Notes: generated by a model from the letters alone, not told the origin. A stretch of DNA of 27,938 nucleotides from Ophiothrix spiculata (GCA_000969725.1 JXSR01S041614.1); one strand, 5' to 3'; positions 1 to 10,234 are shown, numbered from the stretch's first letter. Program-made: numbers and translations.

Positions 1-860
1 AGGAATACAAGCTACATCAGTACCCATCGTATTTGACTCAAAGGTTTGACCCATTTCATTTGGTGAGCTGAAGTGTGTATCATTTTATATTCCATTAACC
101 TTTTCCTTACTCAAAAGCACATACATCTATGACTGTCAGGCCAATGTAAATCTATTAAAGATAATAATAATTGATGCCAATGATGCCAAATGTACACTCA
201 TGCAATATCGCGTAACATGTAATAGCTCATTGCAAAGTAGGTAAGTGTTAAATTCAATCATTTACGCTTCAGTGCGAAATGTAATATCAAGATTTCGGCA
301 TTTGTATTGTACCTGCAGCAATACCGTCACAGTTGTTTACTGCCACACGTGTTTCTCTGTGTCCACCTTTTTTGACTCATTCATACCTGAGCTGATCATG
401 TGTGTGGGTGTCTTCTCTTGATTTTCCTTCCAGTTCAGCCATTTTTACAAGAATATTACTCATAATATAACGCACTTCGACAATATAAGGAATTTTCATG
501 TAGTTATACAAAAGATGCTAATGTTATGCACTCTTCTATCTGATAAAATGTATAATGGATGTTTCAAATATAATTTGGTAGAGAGAGCAGTTTACTTGAC
601 ATAAATAGATGTTCAATTATAAAACCTTCTATGATAACTGATTACTAGTATTTTGTTAAAGAAAATAAATTGATCAAGCAGATACATCATGAAATCGTAT
701 TGCCCGGAAGACACCAAAGTTGTAAAATTCCTCACCTATATATTACAGCCATTTTCAGATTGAGGAAAAATATAATTTCACTCTCTATTAAGTAATATTT
801 GATAAAAGCACTTAAGTGCACGTGCATTTTGTTCGCTCACATAGAAACTACATGTATATT
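1..860. repeat. Module X, first copy (repeat array left end)
   Basis: Bases 1 to about 660 match 1800-2470 at an offset of about 1799 (for example the AGGAATA... start at 1 and at 1800, and the CTTCTATGATAACT segment near 628 and 2430). Positions 166-420 are a diverged variant of the P unit, recognisable by TACACTCATGCAATATCGCG and AATTTCAATCATTTACGCTTC-like blocks. The right end near 700-800 carries a decayed exon-like core (see separate entry). No convincing gene is present. The family is unknown to me and the boundaries are approximate because the window starts inside the repeat. Confidence 0.75.
697..800 (+). pseudogene. Decayed exon-like core, copy in module X
   Basis: Reading from about 700, one frame gives C-P-E-D-T-K-V-V-K-F-L-T-Y-I before breaking. 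It aligns with the core seen in module R and in the minus-strand candidate exons at 14979-15094 and 19505-19629: a cysteine, then VVVK, then a T, then a TA. After TTACAGCC the frame is lost, although the nucleotide match resumes at ATTTCACTCT. I infer a very old, non-functional copy. The homology call rests on short blocks and could be partly chance. Confidence 0.35.
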
Positions 861-1310
861 GTAATGTAATCGCTTCTTAAAAGAAGAGGTTTACTTGTCA
901 ATGCATCCTAAATCAGAAGCATCGACCTATTTCTAAGATAAGAGGTCAAATTGAAACTTGTCTTTATTCAAACGCACACACACACATATCGAACTGTCAA
1001 TCCGTAAAGCTATCACACGAGTGTCATCTGTGAATAATGCTTAAGATGCCAAAGTATACACTCATGTTGTATCACGTAACATATACAAGATTATTCCAAA
1101 GTAGACAGTGTTAAATTCAATCAGATTTGCATCAGGGCGAAATTTAATCCCTGGGTTTTGGCATTTTAATTGCAATGCCCGAAGCAATACCACCACGATC
1201 TTTTAGCAGGAATACAAGCTACCTCAGTACCCATCGTGATTGACTTAGAGGTTTGACCCATTTTCATATGGTGAACTGAAGTGTGGGGAATTCTCACCTG
1301 ATGTTTATTG
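861..1310. repeat. Repeat unit L+P, copy 1
   Basis: This unit has a left part (GTAATCGCTTC, AAGAGGTTYAC, CCTATTTCTAA, GAGGTCAAATT) and a right part P (GTGTCATCTGTGAATAATGC, TGTATCACGTAACATATA, TTTGCATCAG, TTTTGGCATTTTAATTGC, GCAATACCACCAC). The same order of blocks occurs at 1430-1885 and 3095-3540, and part P alone at 3704-3890 and 10235-10515. No open frame is conserved among copies, so I treat it as non-coding repeat DNA. Confidence 0.8.
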
Positions 1311-1364
1311 TATTCACGGCCAATATTTCTTTCAAAACCAATCTTTAATAAACTATACTCTTTG

Positions 1365-1402
1365 ATAAATACACCAAGTACAATGTAACTTGGTGTATTT
1401 AT
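1365..1402. other. Perfect 15-bp inverted repeat
   Basis: ATAAATACACCAAGT at 1365-1379 is the exact reverse complement of 1388-1402, separated by an 8-base loop. It lies between two L+P units and is not seen at the equivalent place beside the 3095-3540 unit. It could be a tiny foldback insertion or an inverted duplication. No T-run or gene context suggests a terminator. Confidence 0.8.
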
Positions 1403-1429
1403 GTATAATATTACAATGAGTAACTACAT

Positions 1430-1885
1430 GTATACTGCTATGTAATCGCTTCATACTTCAGAGGTTCACTTATCAATTCATCATAAATCAGAAGCACCGC
1501 CCTATTTCTAAAGGAGAGGTCAAATTGAAAGGTATCTTCATTCAAAAGCACACACACCTATCTAACTGTCAATATATTCGTAACGCCATTAATGCTGTCA
1601 CACGAGTGTCATCTGTGAATAATGCTCAAGATGCCAAATTATACACTCATGTTGTAAATGTATCACGTTACATATAATAGGCTTATTCCAAAGTAGACAG
1701 TGTTACATTCAATCAGATTTGCATCAGTGCGAAATGTAATCCCTGAGTTTTGGCATTTTAACTGCCATTACCGAAGCAATACCACCACGATCTTTTTGCA
1801 GGAATAAAAGCCGGCTCAATATCCATCTTGTTTGACTTAAAGGTTTGACCATTTCATTTGGTGAGCTGAAGTGTGTAGTTATATT
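1430..1885. repeat. Repeat unit L+P, copy 2
   Basis: The same block order as the copy at 861-1310 is present, including GTAATCGCTTC, CCTATTTCTAAAGGAGAGG, the GAGTGTCATCTGTGAATAAT block and the GCAATACCACCACGATC block. It runs directly into a second module X at 1800, so the two repeat types overlap by sharing the AGGAATA... tail. Copies differ by scattered substitutions and small indels, which indicates that they are not recent. Confidence 0.8.
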
Positions 1886-2480
1886 TCATCAACCTATCCT
1901 TACTCAAAAGTATGGAAACCTATCTGACTGTCTGGTCAATGTAAATCTGTTAAAGATATCACACAATAATACTTAAGATGCCAATGGAACTCATGCAATA
2001 TCGCGTAACATGCAATAGCTCATTACATGTAGGTAAGTGTTAAATTCAATCATTTACGCTTCAGTGCGAAATGTAATCTCACGATTTCGGCATTTTCATT
2101 GCCATACCTGCAGCAATATCGTCACAGTAGATCGTTGTTACACGAGTTGCCCTGTATTCACCTTTTTGACTTGAAAGTGCGACCCATTTATAGCTGAGCT
2201 GATATTTGGGTGTCTTCTCCTGATTTCCTTTCAGTTCAGTCATTCTTACAAGAATATTACTCGTGTTATAACGCACTTAGCCTGTTAAAGGAATGTTTAA
2301 TGTAGTTATACAAAAGTTGCTAATGTTGCGCACTCTTCTATCTGATAACATGTATAATAGATGTTGCAAACATCGTTAGGTAGAGAGAATCGTTTTCTTT
2401 GCATAAAAAGATGTTCAAATATCAAACCCCTTCTATGATAACTATTTCTTTTGCCAAAAGAAAAAAAATTGATGCTAAAA
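1800..2480. repeat. Module X, second copy
   Basis: This matches 1-660. The diverged P variant sits at about 1968-2235 and includes CTGCAGCAATA, followed by the CAGTTCAGTCATTCTTACAAG and ACTCTTCTATCTGATAA blocks and the CTTCTATGATAACT block. Downstream, from 2481 to about 2930, the sequence is not obviously repeated. Homology with the first module resumes at AATTTCACTCTCTATTAAG (2936), which also occurs at about 774, so the copies differ by a large insertion or deletion here. The short open frames on the minus strand (2079-2276, 2306-2620) lie across this repeat and are not supported as genes. Confidence 0.75.
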
Positions 2481-3094
2481 GGAATGTATTGAATACATTC
2501 AATTTTCCTTAATTTTTCTAATTGTAGAGCGCAATAGAGATAATAGAGTTTCATTTCTTTCAAATCACTTTCGTTCATAATACGAAGGCCAAATACATTA
2601 GAAACACATTTCAAAAACATAGATAGATTGACTCATCCAATAGCTAAACAAACACAACAACAAAAACCATTACCTGGTGGCGAAGGAAGCAGTTATTAAA
2701 TGCGGTTTATGTTTAACTTGAGAAAAATCGTGTGTTCACCTTAATATTTATTTTCAGTGTACCAAGAATTTTTGTTGCAGAGTCCGTACTCAAACCCTAA
2801 AAGTAACCAAAAGACCATAATATTGCCCTAACGCCCAGCACTAACTCTAACCTTAACATTTTGGATGGGACAAGTCCCATGTGTTTACTTGACCCTGATC
2901 TTAACTGTATAACAAACCATAACCCTAAAAAATAGAATTTCACTCTCTATTAAGTTCTATTTAGTTAACAATAATTGCATTATATTTGATTATAACACAA
3001 GTGCAAGTGTATTTTATTTATTCAAATAGAAACCTATAATTTTGATCCGATTTGAAACAAATCGGGTTTTGTTTTGTATCTACATTTATACATA
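2481..3094. other. Non-coding stretch between repeat units
   Basis: No gene is recognised. The segment is AT-rich and contains a short CCTAAAAGTAACC/CCCTAACGCCC stretch near 2795-2835 and CATAACCCTAAAA near 2917. These resemble degenerate telomere-like words but are too few to call a telomeric repeat. Homology to module X resumes near 2934. Confidence 0.5.
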
Positions 3095-3540
3095 CTGTTA
3101 TGTAATCGCTTCCTAAAAGAAGAGGTTCACTTATCAATCACCCTAAATCATAAGCATCGACCTATTTCTAACAGGAGAGGTCAAATTAAAACATGTCTTC
3201 ATTCAAAAACACACACCCCTATCTATGTCAATTCAATCGTAAATCCATTAAAGCTATCACACGAGTGTCACCTGTGAATAATGCTTAAGATGCCAAAGTA
3301 TACACTCATGTTGTATCACGTAACATATATAGGCTTATTCCAAAGTAGACAGCGTTACATTCAATCAGATTTGCATCAGTGCGAAATTTAATCCCTGGGT
3401 TTTGGCATTTTAATTGCAATGCCCGAAGCAATACCACCACAATCTTTTAGCAGGAATACAAGTACCCATCGTGTTTGACTTAAAGGTTTGACCCATTTCA
3501 TTTGGTGAGCTGAAGTGTTGGTATACTCACCTGATTTATA
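3095..3540. repeat. Repeat unit L+P, copy 3
   Basis: GTAATCGCTTCCTAAAAGAA at 3103 and all later L and P blocks match the copies at 861-1310 and 1430-1885. The small plus-strand open frame at 3074-3277 lies entirely inside this repeat and has no counterpart frame in the other copies, so it is not called. Confidence 0.8.
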
Positions 3541-4038
3541 TTCTATCTATTTCTTTCAAAACCAACCTGGACTAAACCTGTACTCTTTGAATGCCATTGA
3601 AATCTCTTAAAAGCTAAATGTATAACGTGTTTTGATAGTAAAACTATAATATCATTTGCCTATCCTTGAAAAAGCTTTAAATTATGAACGCACTCACCAC
3701 TGTTTTGCATCAGTGCGAAATTTAATCCCTGGGTTTTGGCATTTTAATTGCAATGCCCGAAGCAATACCACCACAATCTTTTAGCAGGAATACAAGCTAC
3801 CTCCGTACCCATCGTGTTTGACTTAAAGTTTTAACCCATTTTCATACGGTGAACTGAAGTGCAGGTATACTCACCTTATTTATATTATATCTATTCCTTT
3901 CAAAACCAACCTGGACTAAACCTATTTGAATGCCATTGAAATCTCTAAAAGCTAAATGTATAACGTGTTTTGATAGTAAAACTATAATATCATTTGCCTA
4001 TCCTTGAAAAAGCTTTAAATTATGAACGCACTCATCAC
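3370..4038. repeat. 334-bp tandem duplication
   Basis: 3370-3703 is repeated at 3704 to about 4037. TTTGCATCAGTGCGAAATTT begins at 3370 and 3704, and the AACGTGTTTTGATAGTAAAA block and GAACGCACTCAYCACT end recur. Identity is very high, higher than between the older P copies, which suggests a recent local duplication. The copy at 10235-10700 has the undisturbed junction (CACTCACCACTTATTTAATAATATAC), matching the end of the second copy here. Confidence 0.85.
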
Positions 4039-4440
4039 TTATTGAATAATATACCAAAAGAAAAAAAGCATATTGGAGCCACGGTTTAAGAAAAAGAGAA
4101 AAGGTAATAAGTAGATAATGTCGATTTCTGAATAGGTCATAGATCGTTCTGGTATCGTTGGATAGAGGAGGATCATAGGGGGTTCCGTTCAAAAAAATTT
4201 AGGCGGTTGTAACCCCCCCCCCCCCCTGGTTAGAAGTGTTACAAAAAAATGCTGGGTTAGAAGAGGGTTAATCAAATCTATTTTCAATGTTTTGAACCAA
4301 TTCTAAGAACATGAATGAGTTTAATCCAAGGTTGTTAACCTCTGGATATACACACTATATAATGACGTAATTCTAATTGTTCCTCTTTCATGAATCTTTT
4401 AAATAATAGTTCGGCACTTTCAACTCATAGAAACAAAGTA
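4039..4440. other. Repeat tail with C14 tract
   Basis: 4020-4145 matches 10665-10790 (GGAGCCACGGTTTAA, AGATAATGTCGA, TAGGTCATA). A run of 14 C bases occupies 4213-4226. Beyond 4146 I see no gene or further repeat until module R begins near 4440. Confidence 0.6.
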
Positions 4441-5505
4441 AGGTGTCAAAACCTATCTATCAAAGTAAATTCAAGTTTCTGATGTTGTCTTCAATTTTAC
4501 TTAATTTAAACTTTAAATATTCAAAAATCCTTTTATCAATAAATTGTTGCACTCAACTGTTAATAAGTTGTTATATAAATAAGATAGACATTAAGTAAAT
4601 TCTTTTTAAGTAAATCCTTTTTGCTTTAAATGTTGCATGCCTTCGTAGCAATAATAATAATAATAGTTTTGTTAAATTAAACGATATAAGTTAGTGCAGT
4701 AAACAAAACACACCTCGTTTCTTTCTTCTCTTTAAATATTACAACTAAGCATCTCCTTAACGTTGAAAAGTCAGGTTTATCATCAACTACCGGAAAGTGT
4801 GCTAAACTGTTAAAATAAAAACAACTTACTATATTATCAGCACTTTAGCAGTCTGAAGAGTTATTTCGTTTAGAAATGAAAACAAAACCCACCATAAATT
4901 TGTGTAATTACTTACGTATTTTCTTTTTGTTCAGATCAAATGTATTGTCTTTTTCACAAAATGCCCTTTAATTCCATGGTTTAACACAGACAAGTTGATG
5001 CAAGCCATGTGCCATCTGAGAAGTAATACCTTTGCCAGATAAAAGAATTGTAATCCAGAAAATGAATCGTCAAGTTTATTTTCCTTCAAGGAGGTGTAGT
5101 TGTCAAATTCAGCACTTATATGTTACAGCCAGCGGTAGGAAAGATAATGGGATTTCACTCTTCAGATACAGCAATGTATACATACACTCAAATTGGTATG
5201 GAACATAAGGCATAAAAGACAATTGCGTCTATGTGAAGAGATTCTAAATAATAAACAGGTTCACTTTTCTTCTCAAAGCAAAGATGTAAAAGGTAAAAAC
5301 TGATAACAGCACTTATTATAATATCTATAGAAACTAATCACCTAAATTTATTTCACTTATTCCTTTAACAACTTCAAGATTAAGGAAATCAAAAGCGTTG
5401 CATCTGTTTGATGGGAGACATGAATGTTGTATCTGTGTGCCTTCATTTACTTGGTAAAGGTATGTGGCTTATCCATTCTGATGTAGTCACATATGTGCAC
5501 TCGAC
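4440..5505 (+). repeat. Module R, copy R1
   Basis: The segment from about 4440 (GGTGTCAAAAC, ATCTATCAAAGT) through an AATAATAATAATAA run at 4651-4665 and AAGCATCTCCTTAA to 5505 parallels 26241-27650. The portion 4897-5505 is tandemly repeated as R2 (5506-6169) at an offset of about 609. The junction falls on the shared word AATTTGTG. The repeat contains an exon-like core at 5080-5165, frameshifted. The short plus-strand open frame 5408-5647 spans the R1/R2 junction and is therefore chimeric. Confidence 0.8.
5022..5190 (+). pseudogene. Exon-like core in R1, frame disrupted
   Basis: An acceptor-like ATACCTTTGCCAG near 5027-5039 precedes a body containing GGTGTAGTTGTCAAATTC, TTACAGCCAGCGGTAGG and GATAATGGGATTTCACTCT. 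The homologous minus-strand copy at 19505-19629 has the same order, including a TATACCTTTCACAG acceptor. Here two extra bases after CACTTAT relative to R2 break the frame, and the donor-like GTAAG after CACTCT is absent (TTCAG instead). I infer a non-functional exon copy. Confidence 0.45.
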
Positions 5506-6418
5506 AATTTGTGTAATTAGTCACATAGTGCTTCGAATATTTTTGTTCAGTTCAGATGTATCGTATTTAATTGATTACAAAAAGCTCTTTAATTTCGTGG
5601 TTAAACACAGACAAGTTAATGCAAGCCAAGTGCCATCTGAGAAGTAATACCTTTGGCAGATAACAGAATTGTAATCCAGAAACTGAATCGTCAAATGTCT
5701 ACTCCTTCAAGGAGATGTACTTGTCAAATTCAACACTTATGTTACAGCCAGCGGTAGAGAAGATAATGGGATTTCACTCTGTAGGTAGAGGAATGTATAC
5801 ATTCTCTCGACGTGGTATTAAACATAAAGGCATAAAGGCCAATTACGCGTATGTGAAGAGATTGATTCCAAATAATGAACAGGTTCACTTTTCATGTTCG
5901 AAGTTCTTTGTGTATTCAGTAACCTACTCATAAAATAAGATTGATATTTGCTAAAGATTGTTCTTAAACCAGAGTTATAAAAGGTAAGATTGATTACAGC
6001 ACTTAAATATATTATAATATTTAATATAAATCATTTACCAACATTTATTTTACTCTCTTCCTTTATCAACTTCAAGATGAAGGACGTCACCACTGTAAGA
6101 TGGGGGACTTGAATGTTGTACCTGCATGTCTTCATCTACTTGTAAACATATCACTTGTGTGCGCTCGACAATTTGTGTTGAACTATAGAATGATCTATCA
6201 ATTAATATCTTGGGACTTAAGATCCAAACGCATCCAAATCATTATATACTTGTCTCTGTACATAATTGTATTCAAATTCTGAATGCCAACAGCTAAAGAA
6301 ATGTAATTTTCTTTCTCTAAGGTTAAAAATATTTTTGAGCAATGATCGCAGCATAAAGAAAATATTCAATTTAAAAGAATACAAACAGAGTAGTGTCACC
6401 ATTATAATCAACTTAACA
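5506..6418 (+). repeat. Module R, copy R2
   Basis: This matches R1 through 6169 and then continues with CTTGGGACTTAA, CCAAATCATT, TGCCAACAGCTA, AAATGTAATTT and TGTCACCATTATAAT, all of which reappear in the same order at 27718-27918. The small frames in 5715-6668 follow the repeat and are not conserved between copies. No function is assigned. Confidence 0.8.
5650..5830 (+). pseudogene. Exon-like core in R2, most readable plus-strand copy
   Basis: After ATACCTTTGGCAG, one frame from about 5693 reads K-C-L-L-L-Q-G-D-V-L-V-K-F and continues to T-A-S-G-R-E-D-N-G. It aligns with E-G-x-V-V-V-K-C ... R-G-D-N-G in the minus-strand exon copy. Counting from CAGAAA to GTCAAA gives 49 bases here against 57 and 48 in the two minus-strand copies, so the frame is shifted by one relative to them. 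A plus-strand open frame runs 5715-5933 in another phase. I read it as a decayed exon, less likely a divergent functional one. Confidence 0.45.
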
Positions 6419-7393
6419 CAAAAAGATCATTAAATCACACCATCGACATCTGGTGTTAAATTACAAATTGTATTTTTTCATTTATTCAAGTCACGGTTTG
6501 TGTACCGTAATCAGTAAAGTTAATCGCGTGCTTAAAGTGATCCTTATTCAAAAAAGAGACGAAAAAGTTGTAAAAGAAAACAAGTCAAACATTTTCATGT
6601 ACACGGTTGCTCATATAGTTGGAATAAAAATATTGTTACCACTTTTTTATGTAAAGGTCAATTTATGATGAATATATCTGGAAACTTTATGTTGCTTTTG
6701 GTCAAATTTGATAGGTTATCTTGTTGGGTGTGAAATGAAACTCCGAATGTGATCAATTTTCTCATGTACTGGTAAGGGGGAAACAACAAAAATTGGTCAA
6801 AAACGAGATTTTTAGGTCAAATTTTATTTGACCATGCCTTCTTCCAGGTCATTTCTCTACTCAAGTTGAGTTATCATATGGAATGTTTATCTGTAATAGA
6901 GTGATAAGCAGGTGATTGAATGTCTTTTTTGTTCTTTGCTTCCACGCATTTATATATTTTTATTCCAACTATATGAGCAGCCGTGTAGTTCATTTCTAAG
7001 GAAAAACTCAAAACATTACATGACATTTGGATATTTTCTGGCGTATACAAATTTTCTGGCGTACAGCTTTATACTGATAAAGCTGAAAACACCAAATACC
7101 ACATGCGTTTTGTCACACACTTTTGTCATTAAATGTCGACAGTAGGTGAAGTCCAGACTATTATGGCAGTCATAAACGAAATCAATCATCGTGATTTCTG
7201 AATTAGTCCATATTGGCCACAGCTACTTGTTTGTTTATACATGTATATCAATTTGTGTCAGTTACTTTAAAGCAATATGAGTAAAAACAGCCTGAAATAA
7301 AGGAATGTTTTCAAACAGCGTTTTCAAGTGCTTTTTGTCAAGAACTTGTTTTGCCAAAGAAAAATGGATAAATATCACATGCGTGCTTTCCTA
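6419..7393. other. AT-rich stretch, no gene seen
   Basis: Only short open frames occur (6453-6668 and 6912-7145, plus strand), without recognisable motifs or repeated support. A small hairpin GGTCAAA/TTTGACC lies at 6813-6831. Nothing else stands out. Confidence 0.5.
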
Positions 7394-7637
7394 TACACTC
7401 TTAAAAAGAAAGGATCAAATTGATCCGATAAAGTATCAAATATGAGCTTACCCTTTTCCGGATCAATTTTGATCAAATTTTTCCTCAAATTTGATCCTTT
7501 TCGGATCAAACACACTCTTTTTTGATCCGAAAAGGATCAAATATGAGGAGAATTTGGATCAAAATTGATCCGGAAAAGGGTAAGCTCATATTTGATACTT
7601 TATCGGATCAATTTTATCCTTTCTTTTTAAGAGTGTA
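7394..7637. mobile_element. Foldback MITE, TA-flanked (Tc1/mariner-like)
   Basis: The whole 244-bp element is nearly one palindrome. The left end TACACTCTTAAAAAGAAAGG is the exact reverse complement of the right end CCTTTCTTTTTAAGAGTGTA, and pairing continues inward for about 115 bp with only a few mismatches around a loop near 7511-7520. The ends lie at TA dinucleotides, consistent with TA target-site duplication of Tc1/mariner-type elements. The interior is made of repeated GGATCAAA/TTTGATCC words. No transposase frame exists, so it would be non-autonomous. High arm identity suggests recent insertion or strong arm homogenisation. Confidence 0.9.
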
Positions 7638-8340
7638 CTAATACACGTGGAGTTAAGTTCCGGATCCAAAATTTCATTCAACAAATGTCCATAACAGTAA
7701 ACCAAATCGTTTGTATTAATATCTACCAAAAAACAAACAAATCAAAAGTCATAAGTGACATGGGTGCTCATTTTAACACTTTATAGTATTGCTTTCAGGG
7801 AGCAAGATACATATTATGCAGACTATGACACTTTACATTAAATAAAGTACATTAAAGTGTTTTTGACTAGTTTATGCGACAAAACTTGTGGTTGATCAAA
7901 GATATGACAGCTAATTCATGACAATGAGCGGACCATCTAAAGGTCAAATATTATTCTAATTATTTTTGTTGAGATGATGATTTGCTTGAAGAAGATAATT
8001 TTAATTAGAAGCTTAAAATCTTGCTGTAAGACTTTTTTACTTTCATCCCTTTGTTTGGTTTAATGTAGGCGGTTTAAATGCTTTTGAATATGAAACGGGC
8101 TTTTTTTATACGTTCAACTTTTCTGTGATCATTTCAAAACAATATGGTCCCTCATAATCAGCTCAAAAAAAAAAAAAAATAAAAGTAAAGTAAAAGGTCA
8201 CTTAGACATGTATTTGTTTGCCAATATAATGTCGAAAGAATAAAGAAGTCTTCCTTTTATGTCATTTAAGTGGTGGCAGTGGTCCAAAATGTGAACATTT
8301 GCTATTTTTGGCCATTTTTGCTTTTTTTTAGAGTTTTGTA
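7638..8340. other. AT-rich stretch, no gene seen
   Basis: No coding frame, RNA gene or repeat was recognised. There is an A-tract at 8166-8180. The sequence is compatible with intron or intergenic DNA. Confidence 0.5.
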
Positions 8341-8796
8341 GCATTTTGTAATATATAATACAATACGTAAGAAATATGTATGAACATGTTCAACTCCAAA
8401 GATAACATTTACTTTGATTTTGCGCCTCATACCCTTACAGCCAGAAATACACCTGTTTGTAAAAGAATATTAATAAATATGTTTTAAGGCTACGAGCTAT
8501 TTCAATATCATCTGTATACGATCGATTTCCTGAGTCTTTTAAAGACAAATTAGCGAAATTAAAGGAACTCTCGTGCTTGAAACAAAATAACTTTAAAGAA
8601 AACTTTACCTATAGCTTATGCTATTTTGCAGTTTTAAAAAAATCAATGTATGTTTTCTCCTTGCAGGAAAAATGAAAAATTAACAAATTTAACAACACTT
8701 CAGAAAAAGCTAAGTATTGTTTATCTTGCGGTATTTTTCAGCATTTTGCAATATATAATATAATACGTAAGAAATATGTATGAACATGTTCAACTC
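8341..8796. repeat. 56-bp direct repeat, 400-bp spacing
   Basis: 8341-8396 and 8741-8796 share GCATTTTGYAATATATAATA followed by AATACGTAAGAAATATGTAT and GAACATGTTCAACTC, with only a few differences at the ends. The intervening 344 bases are not repeated. The GAACATGTTC core is itself a perfect 10-bp palindrome in both copies. Function unknown. Confidence 0.8.
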
Positions 8797-9026
8797 TTAA
8801 TGTTTTCATTCCTTTTCAATATAATATATTAGAATAATTACGACCTCAGACATCAGGATTGTGTTTCAAAAACCGATTTCCCGTTTAATAAATCCAAGGT
8901 CATTCGAACTAAATATTCATGTTTTTACTGCATATAAAATAATCTCTACAAAATCTGGTAAAGGATCTTTTAAGATGAAATGCATTTACTTAACCTGTTT
9001 TGTGTAATAGCTCATTTAGAAATGCG

Positions 9027-9320
9027 TTAGGCCGAAACCATAGTGGGCCTCCAAACAAAATTTTTGCAACCAAACATTTGGTCGTGACGTCAAAAGACGT
9101 CAAAATGACGAGTGACTCCAAACAAAATAACATCAACACCGAGTTGAGACCAAATAAAATTTCGCGCTAGATTGCACATGTTAAGGAATTGCCATATACA
9201 TTGGACCAAATGTTTGTTACCCGTTCATACTTTAAATTCGATGGCAAATATTTGGTGACGTCAGGACAAAATATTTTGTAGGGAAAATTTTGTTGGAGGC
9301 CGACTATTGTTTCGGCCTTA
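9027..9320. mobile_element. MITE with 3-bp TTA duplication (PIF/Harbinger-like)
   Basis: The element 9030-9317 begins GGCCGAAAC and ends GTTTCGGCC, and is flanked on both sides by TTA (9027-9029 and 9318-9320). The terminal inverted repeats extend about 37 bp with few mismatches (GGGCCTCCAAACAAAATTTT against AAAATTTTGTTGGAGGCC). A 3-bp TWA duplication is characteristic of PIF/Harbinger elements. No transposase is encoded in 288 bp. Two perfect TGACGTCA palindromes lie inside, at 9085-9092 and 9256-9263. Confidence 0.85.
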
Positions 9321-9495
9321 CATTTCATATGAAGTATTTTACTACAGTCAACTGTGTACTGTTCTAAAAAAGAAAAACACTACAAGTTTATTTTCACTTA
9401 AAAAAACTACGATTAAAGTGTTCACTTTTTAAAATATACATTTGTAATAATAACGATTGCAATCATCTGTACCAACAAAAGATGTTAATTCATCA
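9321..9495. other. Unique spacer
   Basis: AT-rich sequence between the MITE and the next X fragment, with nothing recognisable. Confidence 0.4.
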
Positions 9496-9696
9496 ACTTA
9501 TTCTTACTCAAAAGCACAGACACTATTTAACTGTCAGGACAAGGTAAATCTGTTAAAGATATCACACAATAATACTTAAGATGCCAATTGTACACTCATG
9601 CAATATCGCGTAACATACAACAGCTCATTACAAAATAGGTAAGTGTTAAATTCAATCATTTACGCTTCAGTGTGAAATGTAATCTCAAAATATATA
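9496..9696. repeat. Module X fragment
   Basis: CTTACTCAAAAGCACA, CTGTCAGGACAAGGTAAATC, the ATATCACACAATAATACTTA block and TACACTCATGCAATATCGCG match 106-290 and 1890-2085 in order. The match stops at GTAATCTCA (about 9693), where the other copies continue with CGATTTCGGCATTT. Confidence 0.8.
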
Positions 9697-10234
9697 TTGA
9701 TTCTTTGAAGTGTGTCAGGTCAATTGTTGCCATGGTAGCAGGCAAAAACAAAGTCCATATTTACCATTGCATTTCCTTGACTTGTAACCATAGCAAAAAC
9801 TGATCTGATGCACTTTAAACTATTACTTTGTGCAGACAGTTTTACAAGGCGAATAGTTTGAGACCATTTTAAACAAAATTGGAGACTTTTGAAATTTTGG
9901 ACTGCCATAGAGCCAGTTCTGTGACCTTTTATATGACCTTTCACATTTTTGGCTATAACTCCAGAACCATATGTCAGACATAGGTAAAAGCATACTTTTT
10001 CTGCTTCCTTGTGATGAGAGGAACATGTTGGTGTGGTTTTAAACGAGATTTGACCAGTAACGTTAATGTTATGGATGTCATTTTGGCGGCCATCTTTGAT
10101 TTCTCAAAATGCTCATTGGAGGATTTTGCATCATTCAGTTTTGGAATCTATAGGTCTCAAAGATTAAGAATCGCTCAAAAATAATTGTGCAGACTCCATT
10201 TTGCAGTCAAGCCCAAACTCAGGATTTTCCCCTC
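9697..10234. other. Unrelated insert between X and P fragments
   Basis: This segment interrupts homology to the X/P family: module X stops at about 9693 and a P copy resumes at CTGTGAATAGTGCTTAAGAT (10236). It contains TGACCTTTTATATGACCTTT, GGCTATAACTCCAGAA and TCATTTTGGCGGCCATCTT. Overlapping minus-strand short frames (9720-9944, 9823-10026) occur but have no recognised domain. It may be a separate dispersed element; I see no clean terminal repeats or target duplication. Confidence 0.5.

Noticed and set aside
2306-2620. 104-codon minus-strand open frame
   Set aside because: It crosses the end of module X, whose other copy has no such frame, has no recognisable motif and is AT-rich; length is compatible with chance.
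2795-2930. Telomere-like CCCTAA words
   Set aside because: Only a few scattered, imperfect words; no array.
4213-4226. C14 tract as a possible MITE end like the G-run element at 22989-23220
   Set aside because: No matching inverted partner or TTA flanks were found around it.
9720-10026. Two overlapping minus-strand frames of 67-74 codons
   Set aside because: They overlap in different phases in a probable dispersed element and show no family signature.
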